Source: Stygiolobus azoricus (GTDB lineage Archaea; Thermoproteota; Thermoprotei_A; Sulfolobales; Sulfolobaceae). From it: DNA of 64,000 bases. Both the position numbers and the translations under genes were made by a program. The stretch's first letter is position 1. Every line of letters starts with the position of its first letter. Positions 20,017 to 29,323 of this stretch are shown here, one piece after another. The notes under the pieces are model-generated. The model saw nothing but the letters and a program-made list of their open reading frames with translations, searched no databases and was not told where the DNA came from. The stretch covers positions 1,448,001-1,512,000 of the forward strand of contig NZ_CP045483.1 in assembly GCF_009729035.1 (NCBI RefSeq), given 5' to 3'.

Positions 20017-20032
20017 GATACAATATAATAAG
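20017..20032. promoter_or_regulatory. Shared TATA-like element between divergent genes
   Basis: GATACAATATAATAAG lies about 15-30 bases from the start at 20002 on the minus strand and about 25-40 bases from the start at 20057 on the plus strand. One AT-rich element could serve both genes. Confidence 0.35.
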
Positions 20033-20056
20033 GTCTTTCTTCATTTAATAGATAAT

Positions 20057-21373
20057 ATGGAGAAATTAGTCGTAATAGGTGGCGGAGCCGCTGGAATGAG
20101 TGCTTCAAGTAGGGCTAGAAGATTAAAGCCACAAATGGAGATAGAAGTCTTCGAAGCTACGAAAATGGTAAGCCATGCCCCTTGCGGAATTCCTTATTTC
20201 ATTGAAGGATTATTTGATGACGAAAACTTGTTTATGACATACACCCCCCAGTTCTTTATTGAAAACAGGAAAATCAACGTGAGAATCAATACAAGAGTGA
20301 CAGAGATAGACCTGAGTTCCAGAGTAGTGTACGCCGAAGGAAAAGACGGTAAGATGAAAAGTGAATACGATTATTTAGTTATAAGCACTGGGTCTAAGCC
20401 GAAAAGGCTGCCGAGTGAAGGGAACGACAGAGTGTTCTATATTCACCATCCGGCCGAAGCTGTGAGCTTAAGGCAAAAGCTGTGGTCTCTTAACACTATC
20501 GCAATAATAGGGGGAGGAATATTGGGTGTTGAAGCTGCAGAGGCTTTAACACAGAGGGATAAAAAAGTACTCCTCATACACCGTGGCGAGTATTTGTTAA
20601 ATAAAAGTCTAGACCAAGAGTTAGGAAAAGTCATCACGGATAGAATTTCAAGGGACGTTGAGTTGAGACTTGGAGAGAAAGTTATTGAGATCAAACAAGG
20701 GGGAAGACTGATTATTACAGATAAGGGAAAATACGAGGTGGACGGTACTATCGTAGCAATAGGAGTAGAACCTAACGTAGATCTGGTAAAAGACAAAATC
20801 CAACTAGGAACAACAGGAGCAATAAAAGTAGACGAGTACATGAGAACGAATTATAGAGAAGTTTACTCTGCAGGTGATAACACAGAAAGCGTTAACATAG
20901 TAACAGGGAAGCCTTACTGGGTTCCTTTTGCTCCGGTTGCGAACAAGATGGGTTACGTAGCTGGTAGTAATATTGGGGGAGAGCCGATGAAATTCCCTGG
21001 TGTCGTTAACACACAAATTACGAAGTATAAGGAGTATTACATAGGTAGGGTAGGACTTCAGGAAGAAGAAGCTAAAAAGTATGGGTTTCACCCAGTTTCT
21101 GCTACAATAACCGGAAAGACAAGAGCTAGGTATTATCCCGGTGCAAAAGACATTCATGTGAAAGTCATAGCCGACGAGGAAACTAAGAGGATTCTAGGGG
21201 CTCAAATCGTAGGCGAAGAAGAAGTGCTAGGGAGGATAGACATGATGGCAGCTGCAATCATGAAAGGGTTTACCATCGAAGATACGTTCTTCATAGAAAT
21301 GGGTTACCTACCGGCAATATCAAGAGTATGGGATCCAGTCATCGTAGCAATAAGGAAAATAATGGAAGATTGA
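20057..21373 (+). CDS. CoA-disulfide reductase / NAD(P)H:sulfur oxidoreductase-type flavoprotein
   Basis: The 438-residue flavoprotein has FAD and NAD(P) Rossmann motifs (VIGGGAAGMSA at 5-15 and IAIIGGGILGVEAAEAL near 150) and YSAGDNTES. It has a single active Cys43 in SHAPCGIPYF, the hallmark of CoADR/Nsr enzymes rather than CxxxxC disulfide reductases. Such enzymes reduce CoA disulfide or elemental sulfur with NAD(P)H. The C-terminal dimerisation domain is intact. The physiological acceptor is not determined. Confidence 0.9.
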   Translation: MEKLVVIGGGAAGMSASSRARRLKPQMEIEVFEATKMVSHAPCGIPYFIEGLFDDENLFMTYTPQFFIENRKINVRINTRVTEIDLSSRVVYAEGKDGKMKSEYDYLVISTGSKPKRLPSEGNDRVFYIHHPAEAVSLRQKLWSLNTIAIIGGGILGVEAAEALTQRDKKVLLIHRGEYLLNKSLDQELGKVITDRISRDVELRLGEKVIEIKQGGRLIITDKGKYEVDGTIVAIGVEPNVDLVKDKIQLGTTGAIKVDEYMRTNYREVYSAGDNTESVNIVTGKPYWVPFAPVANKMGYVAGSNIGGEPMKFPGVVNTQITKYKEYYIGRVGLQEEEAKKYGFHPVSATITGKTRARYYPGAKDIHVKVIADEETKRILGAQIVGEEEVLGRIDMMAAAIMKGFTIEDTFFIEMGYLPAISRVWDPVIVAIRKIMED

Positions 21374-21383
21374 GAAGAGGTAA

Positions 21384-21395
21384 TACCCATGGGTA
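21384..21395. promoter_or_regulatory. Perfect 12-bp palindrome upstream of the nurA/herA-like genes
   Basis: TACCCATGGGTA is a perfect palindrome, and the flanks extend it into two direct copies of a GTAATAC-like sequence. It ends about 7 bases upstream of the TATA-like box at 21402-21413, the position of an archaeal activator or operator site. Confidence 0.4.
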
Positions 21396-21401
21396 ATACG
21401 C

Positions 21402-21413
21402 CATATTTAAATA
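21402..21413 (+). promoter_or_regulatory. TATA-like promoter of the nurA-type gene
   Basis: CATATTTAAATA lies about 30 bases before the ATG at 21439 and suits a leaderless or very short-leader transcript. Confidence 0.45.
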
Positions 21414-21438
21414 TTTCGTCAATTAAGTTAATCAAAGC

Positions 21439-22527
21439 ATGAGTAATACTTATGAACTTACTGTAATACTCGACGAGGTAATACAAAAATACATTAGGGA
21501 GTACTTTAATGTATATAGCGTAGACCCCTCCTTAGTTGAGAGTCCAGCTACTTTAGCTTCTAATGACATCCTAACAGAGATAACACCTAGGAAATTAAAC
21601 GGAGAAGTCTTTGCTGTTGACAGCAGTAGCAGAAGTTTAACTTCCGCTGGAGGAATAATCAGCATAGTGACACTCGGGGTTTCTTCGTTATCCAAACCCT
21701 TATATGGCGCCTATCCCGGACTCTTCGGAATAAGTAACCTTGATCTAAACAAGCCTTTTATAGCCCTTGCGTCTTCTTCTTTCTCCAAGGGTATTAATGC
21801 ATATTTATATTCATCAAAATACGTAACTACTGTCTCCCTTGACGGAGCACCATTTCAGTCAACAACTGAGCCGGAGAGAATAGAAACAGAGTTGAGGGCG
21901 ATCCTTGAAACCGAAGCTTTGAAGAAGTTGAAAAACAAAGGATTAATTATCGTAGATGGACCTCTTTTTCCCTCTTATACGTTCCTACCGGAAAAAGTTA
22001 AAAAGAATATTATAAAAGAACGTGTTAAAGTCCTAGACCAAAACTACATAGGAGTAGTGAAGAGACTTGATAAATCCGACTTATTGGTTAGATCTTTGTC
22101 CTCCAAAGCCACGGAAATATTAGCGAAATATAAGGTTGATCCTAGAGGGTTCATTTCAGATGAGGCTTTCTTATTTCAACTTGTAAGGTTTAACTACACT
22201 CCTCCCTATCCTACATTGAGTGTAGGTCCTCTAATTAAGGAGGTAACAGAAGGAGTTAAAATATACGTAAATTATTTAATTTACCCGATACACAAATACA
22301 TTCCTAAGTTCTCCCTCTTGAGAATCGAGTCATTCACTAGAGATGCAATAGAGAGAATATCGTCACTAAAATTTACACTAGACGGTATACCCATCGTCCT
22401 AGCATTAGCCGACAAAACAGCAAAAGAACTTTCTTCGGGAATATTACGTTACATAGCATTCTCACTTGAACGTATAGGACTACAAGAGAGCTTCAGAGGA
22501 AAGTTTGAGGTGCTAAACGTTGTCTGA
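21439..22527 (+). CDS. NurA-domain nuclease
   Basis: The 362-residue protein has NurA family marks: the N-terminal VFAVDSSSRSL, where the Asp is the expected metal ligand, and LIIVDGPLFPS near residue 175, plus a C-terminal conserved His/Asp region. NurA is a toroidal 5'-3' nuclease that works with the HerA translocase in end resection. The HerA-type gene overlaps its 3' end by 8 bases. No mre11 or rad50 is adjacent, unlike the canonical mre11-rad50-herA-nurA locus, so this may be a second pair. Confidence 0.8.
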   Translation: MSNTYELTVILDEVIQKYIREYFNVYSVDPSLVESPATLASNDILTEITPRKLNGEVFAVDSSSRSLTSAGGIISIVTLGVSSLSKPLYGAYPGLFGISNLDLNKPFIALASSSFSKGINAYLYSSKYVTTVSLDGAPFQSTTEPERIETELRAILETEALKKLKNKGLIIVDGPLFPSYTFLPEKVKKNIIKERVKVLDQNYIGVVKRLDKSDLLVRSLSSKATEILAKYKVDPRGFISDEAFLFQLVRFNYTPPYPTLSVGPLIKEVTEGVKIYVNYLIYPIHKYIPKFSLLRIESFTRDAIERISSLKFTLDGIPIVLALADKTAKELSSGILRYIAFSLERIGLQESFRGKFEVLNVV

Positions 22528-24340
22528 GGACATTTCCAATACTATTAAAGATAAGATAGAAAAAGCTAAAGCCCTAGCTATAACTCTAGGAGTCATTGTC
22601 GGGAGAGTAGCGAGAAGTATACCGAATAAAGTTGATGAAGAGAATTACATTACTAATGTAATTATTGACGCCACGACTTATTATAAATACCCTTTCCTCG
22701 GCAAAGTAGGGGTGTTATTAGGTGCTGTCGATATTAAGTCCTTGTATTTCGTATTACTTAGGGTAGTTGGCTATGAGAGGAGCGATGTTTCATCCCTGCT
22801 TTTTTCAGACTCCCCGATAATCTCGTCGAATGATACTGGTGAAGAAGAGCCTGGCTCACTGATCTCAAACGTAGTTGTAAAGTGTGAAATGTTAACCAAG
22901 GTAAACGTATTAGAATCTACAGAACCTGAAGCTGCAGATATCGTAATAGAACCTCAATCCCCTGTCATAATCCCTCAACCTGAGATAATAGAAAGATCTC
23001 TAGACACTAACCGGGGTCTATTGAAACTAGGCTACTTAGATAACCAGTCTAGTCAAGTTAAAGTAGCAATAAGCTTAGATGATCTAAATTATCACATGTT
23101 ACTTTTGGGAACTACTGGAGCTGGAAAAACCTCATTTGTTAAGGACTTAATAGCAGGGATTTACAAGGCTGCTGATGATACTAGAGCGTTAATATTCGAC
23201 GCTACCGGTGATTATTATCACATTTTCCTTCCTCCAGATAAAACAAATAAGACTGTGAAACAGAGCGTGAGCATGTTCGAGTCACTCTACTCACGAATGA
23301 CTGGAATAGACCTCGGGATAATTTACCCTGTAACAAAAAGGTGGTTGAAAAAATATACTAACGGTAAAAAAGACCTCTTATCTATCACTACGGCCTACTA
23401 TAAGTTGTATGTGGAACCCATAGTGAGATACTTAGAGAGAAAAGGATATACGTTCTACGTTTCTGTAGATAAGGGGAAAATAGTAATATCAAATAGCGAG
23501 TGGAAAGCTGAGACCGAGATCTATCCTTTTTATTTCAGGTTTAAGGAAGCTAGAAGTATACTACCTAGGCTTAATCCATACTTCTCAGAACAAGCAACGC
23601 AGTTCCTTAAGATCTTGATGAAAAGGGAAGGAAGAAAGTACGAATCGCTCTCAGACCTTATTGAAGGTTTCGAAAAAGAGGATCTTGAACATATAAGCAT
23701 CCATAAGAGCACGAAGGAAAACATCTTGAGGGGGCTTTATTTACTTAAGGAGACTGGCCTTTTCGATGTAGGTGCCGAGAGGGTGCCCTTATCGATCATC
23801 CTCTCAAACAGTAGTAAGAAAATTCTAGTATTTGATTTATATAATAGCGAAATAGACGATTTCTCTCAGAAAATTCTCACTTACTACATGCTTGACAAGA
23901 TATTTGATGTTAGAGAGAAACAAATGAAAAGCGGCCTCTTGAAGGATAGAATAATACTCATAGTTGATGAGGCTCATAAGTTCTTCCCTTCCGTAAAGGG
24001 AGGAGAAGAAGACGCAAACTACGTAAGGAGAGTAGCAGGAAAAATAGCAATGATGATGAGACTAGGGAGGAGGAGAAAGATAGGGTTTATATTTTCAACA
24101 CATAACCCTGCGGATTTATCTGATATTATTGTCCAATTGGCAAACACAAAAGTTATATTCAGGATAAAAGCTGAAGTAGCTGAGGCAATGGGATTATCAA
24201 GAAGTGAAGCTAAGACTCTTAGCTGGGAGAAAAACGGGGTAGCCTATTTGATCTCCCCTTGGCTTAGGGAGGGGAAGGTAAAGATAAAAGTCCCAGTTCC
24301 GCCACCACTTGGGCATTACGATTTGTCAAAGGCGACGTGA
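22520..24340 (+). CDS. HerA-family DNA translocase ATPase
   Basis: The 606-residue ATPase starts at TTG (22520). Residues 20-90 look like a HAS-barrel. Walker A GTTGAGKT is at 197-204. ILIVDEAHKFFP is Walker B, and RRRKIGFIFSTHNPADL carries the arginine-rich sensor region. Length exceeds typical HerA (about 500) because of a linker of about 100 residues before Walker A, with PQPEII repeats. It should form a hexamer that feeds DNA to NurA. The genes overlap by 8 bases, so the proteins are produced together. Confidence 0.85.
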   Translation: MSEDISNTIKDKIEKAKALAITLGVIVGRVARSIPNKVDEENYITNVIIDATTYYKYPFLGKVGVLLGAVDIKSLYFVLLRVVGYERSDVSSLLFSDSPIISSNDTGEEEPGSLISNVVVKCEMLTKVNVLESTEPEAADIVIEPQSPVIIPQPEIIERSLDTNRGLLKLGYLDNQSSQVKVAISLDDLNYHMLLLGTTGAGKTSFVKDLIAGIYKAADDTRALIFDATGDYYHIFLPPDKTNKTVKQSVSMFESLYSRMTGIDLGIIYPVTKRWLKKYTNGKKDLLSITTAYYKLYVEPIVRYLERKGYTFYVSVDKGKIVISNSEWKAETEIYPFYFRFKEARSILPRLNPYFSEQATQFLKILMKREGRKYESLSDLIEGFEKEDLEHISIHKSTKENILRGLYLLKETGLFDVGAERVPLSIILSNSSKKILVFDLYNSEIDDFSQKILTYYMLDKIFDVREKQMKSGLLKDRIILIVDEAHKFFPSVKGGEEDANYVRRVAGKIAMMMRLGRRRKIGFIFSTHNPADLSDIIVQLANTKVIFRIKAEVAEAMGLSRSEAKTLSWEKNGVAYLISPWLREGKVKIKVPVPPPLGHYDLSKAT

Positions 24341-24341
24341 A

Positions 24342-24734
24342 ATGGGAGAGCTGGAATTAGTCATTAAGAAAATGAAAACTAAAGGAGACAAAGAATCTGT
24401 TATAGAATTCCTTAAAACTCTGATGAAATTAATACCGCCAACAGACGATATCGGGATTTCCTTAGCTAAAAAAGGGACTCACGAATATATTTTAGATAGA
24501 AGAGGGCTTGCTATAATAAGCCTATCCGAAGACGAGTACCTACCCTTTTTCTCAGCATCTGAAAAGAGAGTTGAATTGGAGAGCTTACCTGAGGACGTTG
24601 CTAAAAATATAAAGAATAATTGGAGGAACATACTAGATCAACTAAGAGATTATGTGTTAGATTACAGTAAAATTGATAAGAAGTATTTGAAAGTAGTAGA
24701 TGAGATAACAGATGCAGTTTTTAAAAATCTCTGA
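24342..24734 (+). CDS. Hypothetical partner of the NurA/HerA-type pair
   Basis: Taking the ATG at 24342, one base after the HerA-type stop, gives 130 residues. The protein is highly charged, alpha/beta, with Lys/Glu-rich helices at both ends, and no motif I recognise. Tight placement after the translocase and a 23-base overlap with the thioesterase gene place it in the same operon. It could be an accessory factor of the nuclease-translocase, which is inference. Confidence 0.65.
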   Translation: MGELELVIKKMKTKGDKESVIEFLKTLMKLIPPTDDIGISLAKKGTHEYILDRRGLAIISLSEDEYLPFFSASEKRVELESLPEDVAKNIKNNWRNILDQLRDYVLDYSKIDKKYLKVVDEITDAVFKNL

Positions 24735-25656
24735 CACCAAAGTAACGGCTATTAAAGTCATTCATTACGAACACACAAATTACATGGGCAGATTACACGG
24801 AGGTGACATGCTGAACTTTCTAGTCGACATAGGGATGTTATCAGCGATGAAAGTAGCTAAAGGATTAGCCGTACTGGCTTCTCTTGATGACGTCATCTTT
24901 AAGAAACCTATCCTCCTAGGCGACATAATAACAGTTGAAGCTGAAACGGAGTATGTAGGGAATACATCAATGGAAGTAAGTATGAGAGCTGTAAAGGGGG
25001 ATGAGACGTTAGTGGAAGCTACTGGAGTTTACGTTAAGGTGGACGACCTCCTTAGACCGACGGTTGTTGATACGAAAATACAACCTGATAACGAGGAAGA
25101 GAAGAAAAAGTACGAAATTGCATTGGAGAGGAGGAAAAACAGAAAAGTTAACACGTCTTCAAGGTATAACGTAAGCGATCCAACAGAGGGACTGACTTAT
25201 AGACTTATATCAACAATCTACGTGACGCCGGATATGACTTATGACGGTAAGATAATATCCGCCGGAAAGATGCTTAAAGTAATGGACGACTTGGGCGGAG
25301 CCTTAGGTCTAAACTACATAGGTTATGAGGGGTACGGAAAGGGTGATACAGTAGTCACTGTTTCGGCTAATAGTATGAGTTTTTACACTCCAGTCAGATT
25401 GGGAGACATTCTGGAAATGAGAGCTGGGATTAGTTACGTGGGAAACACCTCCCTCGAGACTACTATAAACGTAATTAGAATAGATCCCGAAAACATGAGT
25501 AAAGAACACGTAACTACCGCTTACTTCAACTACGTCAGGATAGACAACTCTGGAAGACCGGTAAAGCTGAAACCTCATATACCACAAAACGATAAGGAAA
25601 AAAGGATCTTCGAAGAGGCTTTACTCAGGCGGAAGAAGTTACTTTCACACTATTGA
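24712..25656 (+). CDS. Acyl-CoA thioesterase, tandem hotdog domains
   Basis: The 314-residue protein contains two hotdog halves. The first has NYMGRLHGGDMLNFLVDIG (residues 23-41) and YVGNTSMEVSM. The second repeats the plan with ISAGKMLKVMDDLGGALG and YVGNTSLETTI. Each half is close to YciA/BFIT-type thioesterases that hydrolyse acyl-CoA. The duplicated YVGNTS motif shows internal duplication. It is last in the run from nurA. Its end overlaps the convergent MFS gene by 32 bases. Confidence 0.88.
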   Translation: MQFLKISDTKVTAIKVIHYEHTNYMGRLHGGDMLNFLVDIGMLSAMKVAKGLAVLASLDDVIFKKPILLGDIITVEAETEYVGNTSMEVSMRAVKGDETLVEATGVYVKVDDLLRPTVVDTKIQPDNEEEKKKYEIALERRKNRKVNTSSRYNVSDPTEGLTYRLISTIYVTPDMTYDGKIISAGKMLKVMDDLGGALGLNYIGYEGYGKGDTVVTVSANSMSFYTPVRLGDILEMRAGISYVGNTSLETTINVIRIDPENMSKEHVTTAYFNYVRIDNSGRPVKLKPHIPQNDKEKRIFEEALLRRKKLLSHY

Positions 25657-26734
25657 TGTAATCATAAAACATGAAGAAGGATATTACAAAACCGAAGAAG
25701 GATATGAAATATGCTTGGGAAATAGAATGAGGGTTTACGAAGGCTGAAAGTATACTACCAGCAGCACTAGCTAAGTTTTCCCCTGCGTTAAACAATCCTA
25801 TTATAGCGCCTCTGTTTTTACTTAAGTTCTTGAACATAAGTGAGAAGAAAGCCGTACTGTATATAGGATAGCTGGAACCAAATACTAGAAATACTGGCAT
25901 TATCCCATAGGATAAGTTTATAGAGAAAAACACTAAGAATCCTAGCGCTAGAACTATCGACGACCGTAATGATATCACTGAGAAAGCATAATACAATTCG
26001 TTATCCTTTACCATCTGAGGTGATTTGTAATAAACATACTCGTCCAAAATGTACAATGCGGTATATGAGAGAAAGTAAGTCCAAGATGGTACTTTATAGA
26101 TCGTAAGGAGAGGGATAAACATAACGTAAAAAATCTCAGCAGAAAGATTGAACATAGAGAATGATATTAGAGGCTTTAACAGTATCTTAAACTCTCTTAT
26201 TCTCTCGTTTTTATCCTCCCTTATTTCACCCTTATAACGCGGGATGACTATCGCATTTATCACAGTACCAAGTGCAAATAAGATTAAGGGAATTTCGAAA
26301 TGAGGTAAAACCGCACCGAGGATACTACCTGCTATATTCCCAGCTAATGAAAGTTGAGAAAGTCTAGAATTGCCTACAACAATCGTTTCAGGCGTTAGTT
26401 GCTCTAAGAGAATAACTGAGTATAAAGGAGAATCGAGTGCCGAGAAAAACCCTACTAAAGAGTAGCCTAGGAGGCCGAACGATGTCCTAAATATTATAAA
26501 TGAAATTAACAAACCACTTAGTGGAAGTAATATAGTGTAAAAGTATCTCTCCCTACTCTTGTCTAAAAGAAGTCCCCATATATAGGAACCTACTGCAACA
26601 GCTAAGTTATTCAGTGTAATACTAAGACCGAGTAAAGCTGTTGAATGTGTCTCATTATATAGAGAGATAGGGTACAGAAGGGAGAGCATTGTAAGCCCAG
26701 CAACAATAAACGCTTGACCTATGAATACCTTCAC
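25625..26734 (-). CDS. Major facilitator superfamily transporter
   Basis: The 369-residue protein has about 11-12 hydrophobic segments and an MFS motif-A-like loop, GLLLDKSRERYFY, between segments 2 and 3. It starts with GTG at 26734. The substrate cannot be read from the sequence. It is divergent from the SLC13/ArsB-like transporter gene, and the two share a short upstream region. Confidence 0.78.
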   Translation of the reverse strand: MKVFIGQAFIVAGLTMLSLLYPISLYNETHSTALLGLSITLNNLAVAVGSYIWGLLLDKSRERYFYTILLPLSGLLISFIIFRTSFGLLGYSLVGFFSALDSPLYSVILLEQLTPETIVVGNSRLSQLSLAGNIAGSILGAVLPHFEIPLILFALGTVINAIVIPRYKGEIREDKNERIREFKILLKPLISFSMFNLSAEIFYVMFIPLLTIYKVPSWTYFLSYTALYILDEYVYYKSPQMVKDNELYYAFSVISLRSSIVLALGFLVFFSINLSYGIMPVFLVFGSSYPIYSTAFFSLMFKNLSKNRGAIIGLFNAGENLASAAGSILSAFVNPHSISQAYFISFFGFVISFFMFYDYINSVKVTSSA

Positions 26735-26810
26735 GATTTTTTAGTTAGGAGTGATAAACCTAAAAGATGTAGGGCTTAATTTCATTATCCTTTCGCCCTT
26801 CATATTTCAT

Positions 26811-28061
26811 ATGGAGTTTATAGCCCTCGTTATAGCAATTTTTACATATTTAATGATAGCACTAAGGAGTATTACGAAAATACCCCCTTGGGCGTCAATG
26901 TTCTTTGGTGGGGTATTAATGATTGTAACGGGAGTTATAAGCGTAGATCAAGCTTATTCTAGTATCAATCTAGATGTTATAATATTCCTCATAACTATTT
27001 TTACCTTTTCTTCAGCTCTTGAAATCTCTGGTTTCCTGAGATATTTAGCATATAAATTAGTGACAAAATATAGACAACCAAGGAAGATAATATTTTTTAT
27101 ACTTCTCTACTCAGGTCTCCTTTCTAACCTTGTGACTAATGACGGAGTTGCCTCGAGTTGGACTCCAGTCATGTTAGAAGCTTCTAAGGCCATGAATATG
27201 GACGAACTCCCTTTCTTATACACTCTAGCTTTCGGAGTAACAATTGGAAGCGTTATGATGCCAACTGGAAACCCTCAGAACTTACTTATCCTACTTGAGG
27301 CACATGTACCTTTTTTATTATTTATAGGAATACTAATCGTCCCGACATTCGTTAACCTAATTTTATCTTATCTTGTTATCGTTTTCTTATTTAAGGACAA
27401 GCTAAAGAACGTCGTAATTGACGATATAGAACCAGTAGAAATTAAGGACAGAAGACTGGCATATCTGTCATTAATATTACTCATAATAACTGTACTACTC
27501 TTCCTCGCCTTAAGCGCACTGCGAATAGATATAGTTTTAGGCTCGCTAGTCACCTCTTCTCTTCTTCTCTTTATGAGCAAAGAGAGGAGAAACATAATCC
27601 AAAGAATAGATTGGAGTACTATTCTCTTCTTTATAGGACTCTTTATATTCACAGAGGGACTCTTCCAAGGCGGAGTAATCAATCTGCTTTACAGCTTCAT
27701 CCCCCCTCCAACAAATGTACTGACTATAATGGTATCAAGCATAGCCTTGAGTCAGGTCCTAAGCAACGTACCGTTAGTAGCTATATACATACCAGAAATG
27801 CAACAGCTAGGAGTCGCTAGTATAATAAACTGGTTAGCTTTAGCGGCAGGTAGTACTATAGCCGGAAATTTTACAATATTAGGAGCTGCTAGTAACGTGA
27901 TTATATCAGAAGCGTCAGAAATAAGAGGAGGAAAAAGTTTCAATTTCTTTGAATTTATGAAATACGCGACTCCGGTGCTCTTGGTTAATTTCACAGTCCT
28001 CTACTTGTTTATTTCTTTGGCTGGAACAGCCTTGATACAGCTACTAGCTGCATCTCATTAG
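26811..28061 (+). CDS. ArsB/NhaD/SLC13-type ion transporter
   Basis: A membrane protein of about 416 residues with about 11 segments. The IT-superfamily inverted repeat is visible: SNLVTNDGVASSWTP and MMPTGNPQNLL in the first half, SNVPLVAIYIP and FTILGAASNVI in the second, which are the paired re-entrant substrate-binding motifs. It would move an anion or Na+/H+ across the membrane. A GTG at 26751 allows a 20-residue extension. I prefer ATG 26811 because TTAATTTCATT lies about 30 bases upstream as a possible TATA box. The end overlaps the acyl-CoA dehydrogenase gene by 53 bases. Confidence 0.82.
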   Translation: MEFIALVIAIFTYLMIALRSITKIPPWASMFFGGVLMIVTGVISVDQAYSSINLDVIIFLITIFTFSSALEISGFLRYLAYKLVTKYRQPRKIIFFILLYSGLLSNLVTNDGVASSWTPVMLEASKAMNMDELPFLYTLAFGVTIGSVMMPTGNPQNLLILLEAHVPFLLFIGILIVPTFVNLILSYLVIVFLFKDKLKNVVIDDIEPVEIKDRRLAYLSLILLIITVLLFLALSALRIDIVLGSLVTSSLLLFMSKERRNIIQRIDWSTILFFIGLFIFTEGLFQGGVINLLYSFIPPPTNVLTIMVSSIALSQVLSNVPLVAIYIPEMQQLGVASIINWLALAAGSTIAGNFTILGAASNVIISEASEIRGGKSFNFFEFMKYATPVLLVNFTVLYLFISLAGTALIQLLAASH

Positions 28062-29145
28062 TACCTTCTGCGATCTCCATGATTTTAGCATCTCTATATA
28101 ATCTCTCCACTTTAGATCCTCTGTTAAGACCGTGGCCGCCAAATATATGAAGGGCTAGTCTTGTCACCTCTGTTGCAGTTACTGCAGCGTAATACTTAGC
28201 CATTGAAGCCTCTGTAAGTGCCTCTAATCCTTTATCAAACATTGAGGCAGCTCTCCAGGTTAGAAGCCTTGCAGCCTCAACTTTTATGTAAGCATCAGCT
28301 AGGTTAAAGCCGATCCACTCCTGCTCTATTATTGGCTTTCCGAACTGCTTTCTGGTCTGAGCCCTCTGGATTGCCTCATCTAAAGCTCCTCTTGCAATTC
28401 CCACAGCAATTCCTGCATATCCATTTCTTCCGATCATCAGGGCCTTTAAGGCTCCTCTATACGCATCGCCTTCTTTTCCTATTATACTGTCTTTCGGAAT
28501 CCTAACGTTGTTGAACTTGACATATGACACACCAGCACCTCTGATACCCATTAGGTCGAGCTTATGAATTTCAACACCGGGCAATTTGGAGTCTACAAGA
28601 AGTAAGGATATTCCTTGCCTGTCTCCAGGATTTCCGCTAGTCCTAGCTAATACTACCATCTTTGTAGAGAACGACGCGGCACTAGTGAATATTTTCTCTC
28701 CGTTGAGGACAAGCTCATCTCCATCAGGCTTCGCCGTCGTTTGTAATGCGCCTAGATCAGAACCGGCTTGTGGTTCTGTTAATGCTACGGCGTATATTTC
28801 CTTTGCCTTTATTCCTTTCTCTATCCATTCTTGAGCTGCATCACCCCCTACTGAAATCAAGAGTTGTAAAGCGTTGTGTTGTGTATGTAGAGAGTGAGAA
28901 GCACCTCCGCTCTCAGCTCCTAATTCCTCCGTAGCTATTGCGAATGCAACTTCCCCTAGACCGAGACCACCATATTTTGTGGGCTCCTTCATGCCTAGCA
29001 AGTTCATTTCAGCTAAATCTTTCAGTATTTTATCTCCACCTTCGTTGGTATCGTCCATATATTTAGCATATTCTCTAACAGTTTTCTGAGCATATTCTCT
29101 AATTTTATACCTATACTCTTCTAATTCCTTACTTAATTCAAACAT
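28009..29145 (-). CDS. Acyl-CoA dehydrogenase
   Basis: The 378-residue protein has ACAD motifs: YAVALTEPQAGSDLGALQTTA (FAD and substrate contact), GYAGIAVGIARGALDEA, RKQFGKPI and the C-terminal IFGGHGLNRGSKVERLYRDAKI, followed by EIAEGTNEMQ with the catalytic Glu region. It catalyses FAD-dependent alpha,beta-dehydrogenation of acyl-CoA. The electron acceptor is not encoded nearby. Its upstream neighbour on the other strand is the pibD gene. Confidence 0.93.
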   Translation of the reverse strand: MFELSKELEEYRYKIREYAQKTVREYAKYMDDTNEGGDKILKDLAEMNLLGMKEPTKYGGLGLGEVAFAIATEELGAESGGASHSLHTQHNALQLLISVGGDAAQEWIEKGIKAKEIYAVALTEPQAGSDLGALQTTAKPDGDELVLNGEKIFTSAASFSTKMVVLARTSGNPGDRQGISLLLVDSKLPGVEIHKLDLMGIRGAGVSYVKFNNVRIPKDSIIGKEGDAYRGALKALMIGRNGYAGIAVGIARGALDEAIQRAQTRKQFGKPIIEQEWIGFNLADAYIKVEAARLLTWRAASMFDKGLEALTEASMAKYYAAVTATEVTRLALHIFGGHGLNRGSKVERLYRDAKIMEIAEGTNEMQLVAVSRLFQPKK

Positions 29146-29275
29146 GGCTATTTAGGTATAAAGAGTTTAAGTGATATAAAATTTTAGAGGGAATAAAATT
29201 AACGATATCTGACGTCTTTTCATTCGATCAGAGTTAAATAGAGGGAATTATTATATGTAATCAGATGGGGTATCT

Positions 29276-29320
29276 AGCCCTCTGACTGCCTCGCAGAGGG
29301 CTGTGTGAGGAGGGCTTCCT
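29276..29320 (+). promoter_or_regulatory. Structured leader of pibD with competing hairpins
   Basis: AGCCCTCTG (29276-29284) and CAGAGGGCT (29294-29302) form a perfect 9-bp stem with a 9-nt loop. A second GAGGGCT lies at 29310-29316, inside AGGAGG (29308-29313), the probable ribosome binding site of the GTG start at 29324. AGCCCTC could therefore pair with either copy. The last part can also fold as AGGA/TCCT around the same site. Confidence 0.45.
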
Positions 29321-29323
29321 GCC

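Noticed and set aside
29276-29320. Considered as a tRNA or C/D box RNA because of GC-rich stems
   Set aside because: No cloverleaf arms or T-loop sequence, and no C box before the CTGA; the leader-hairpin explanation fits better.
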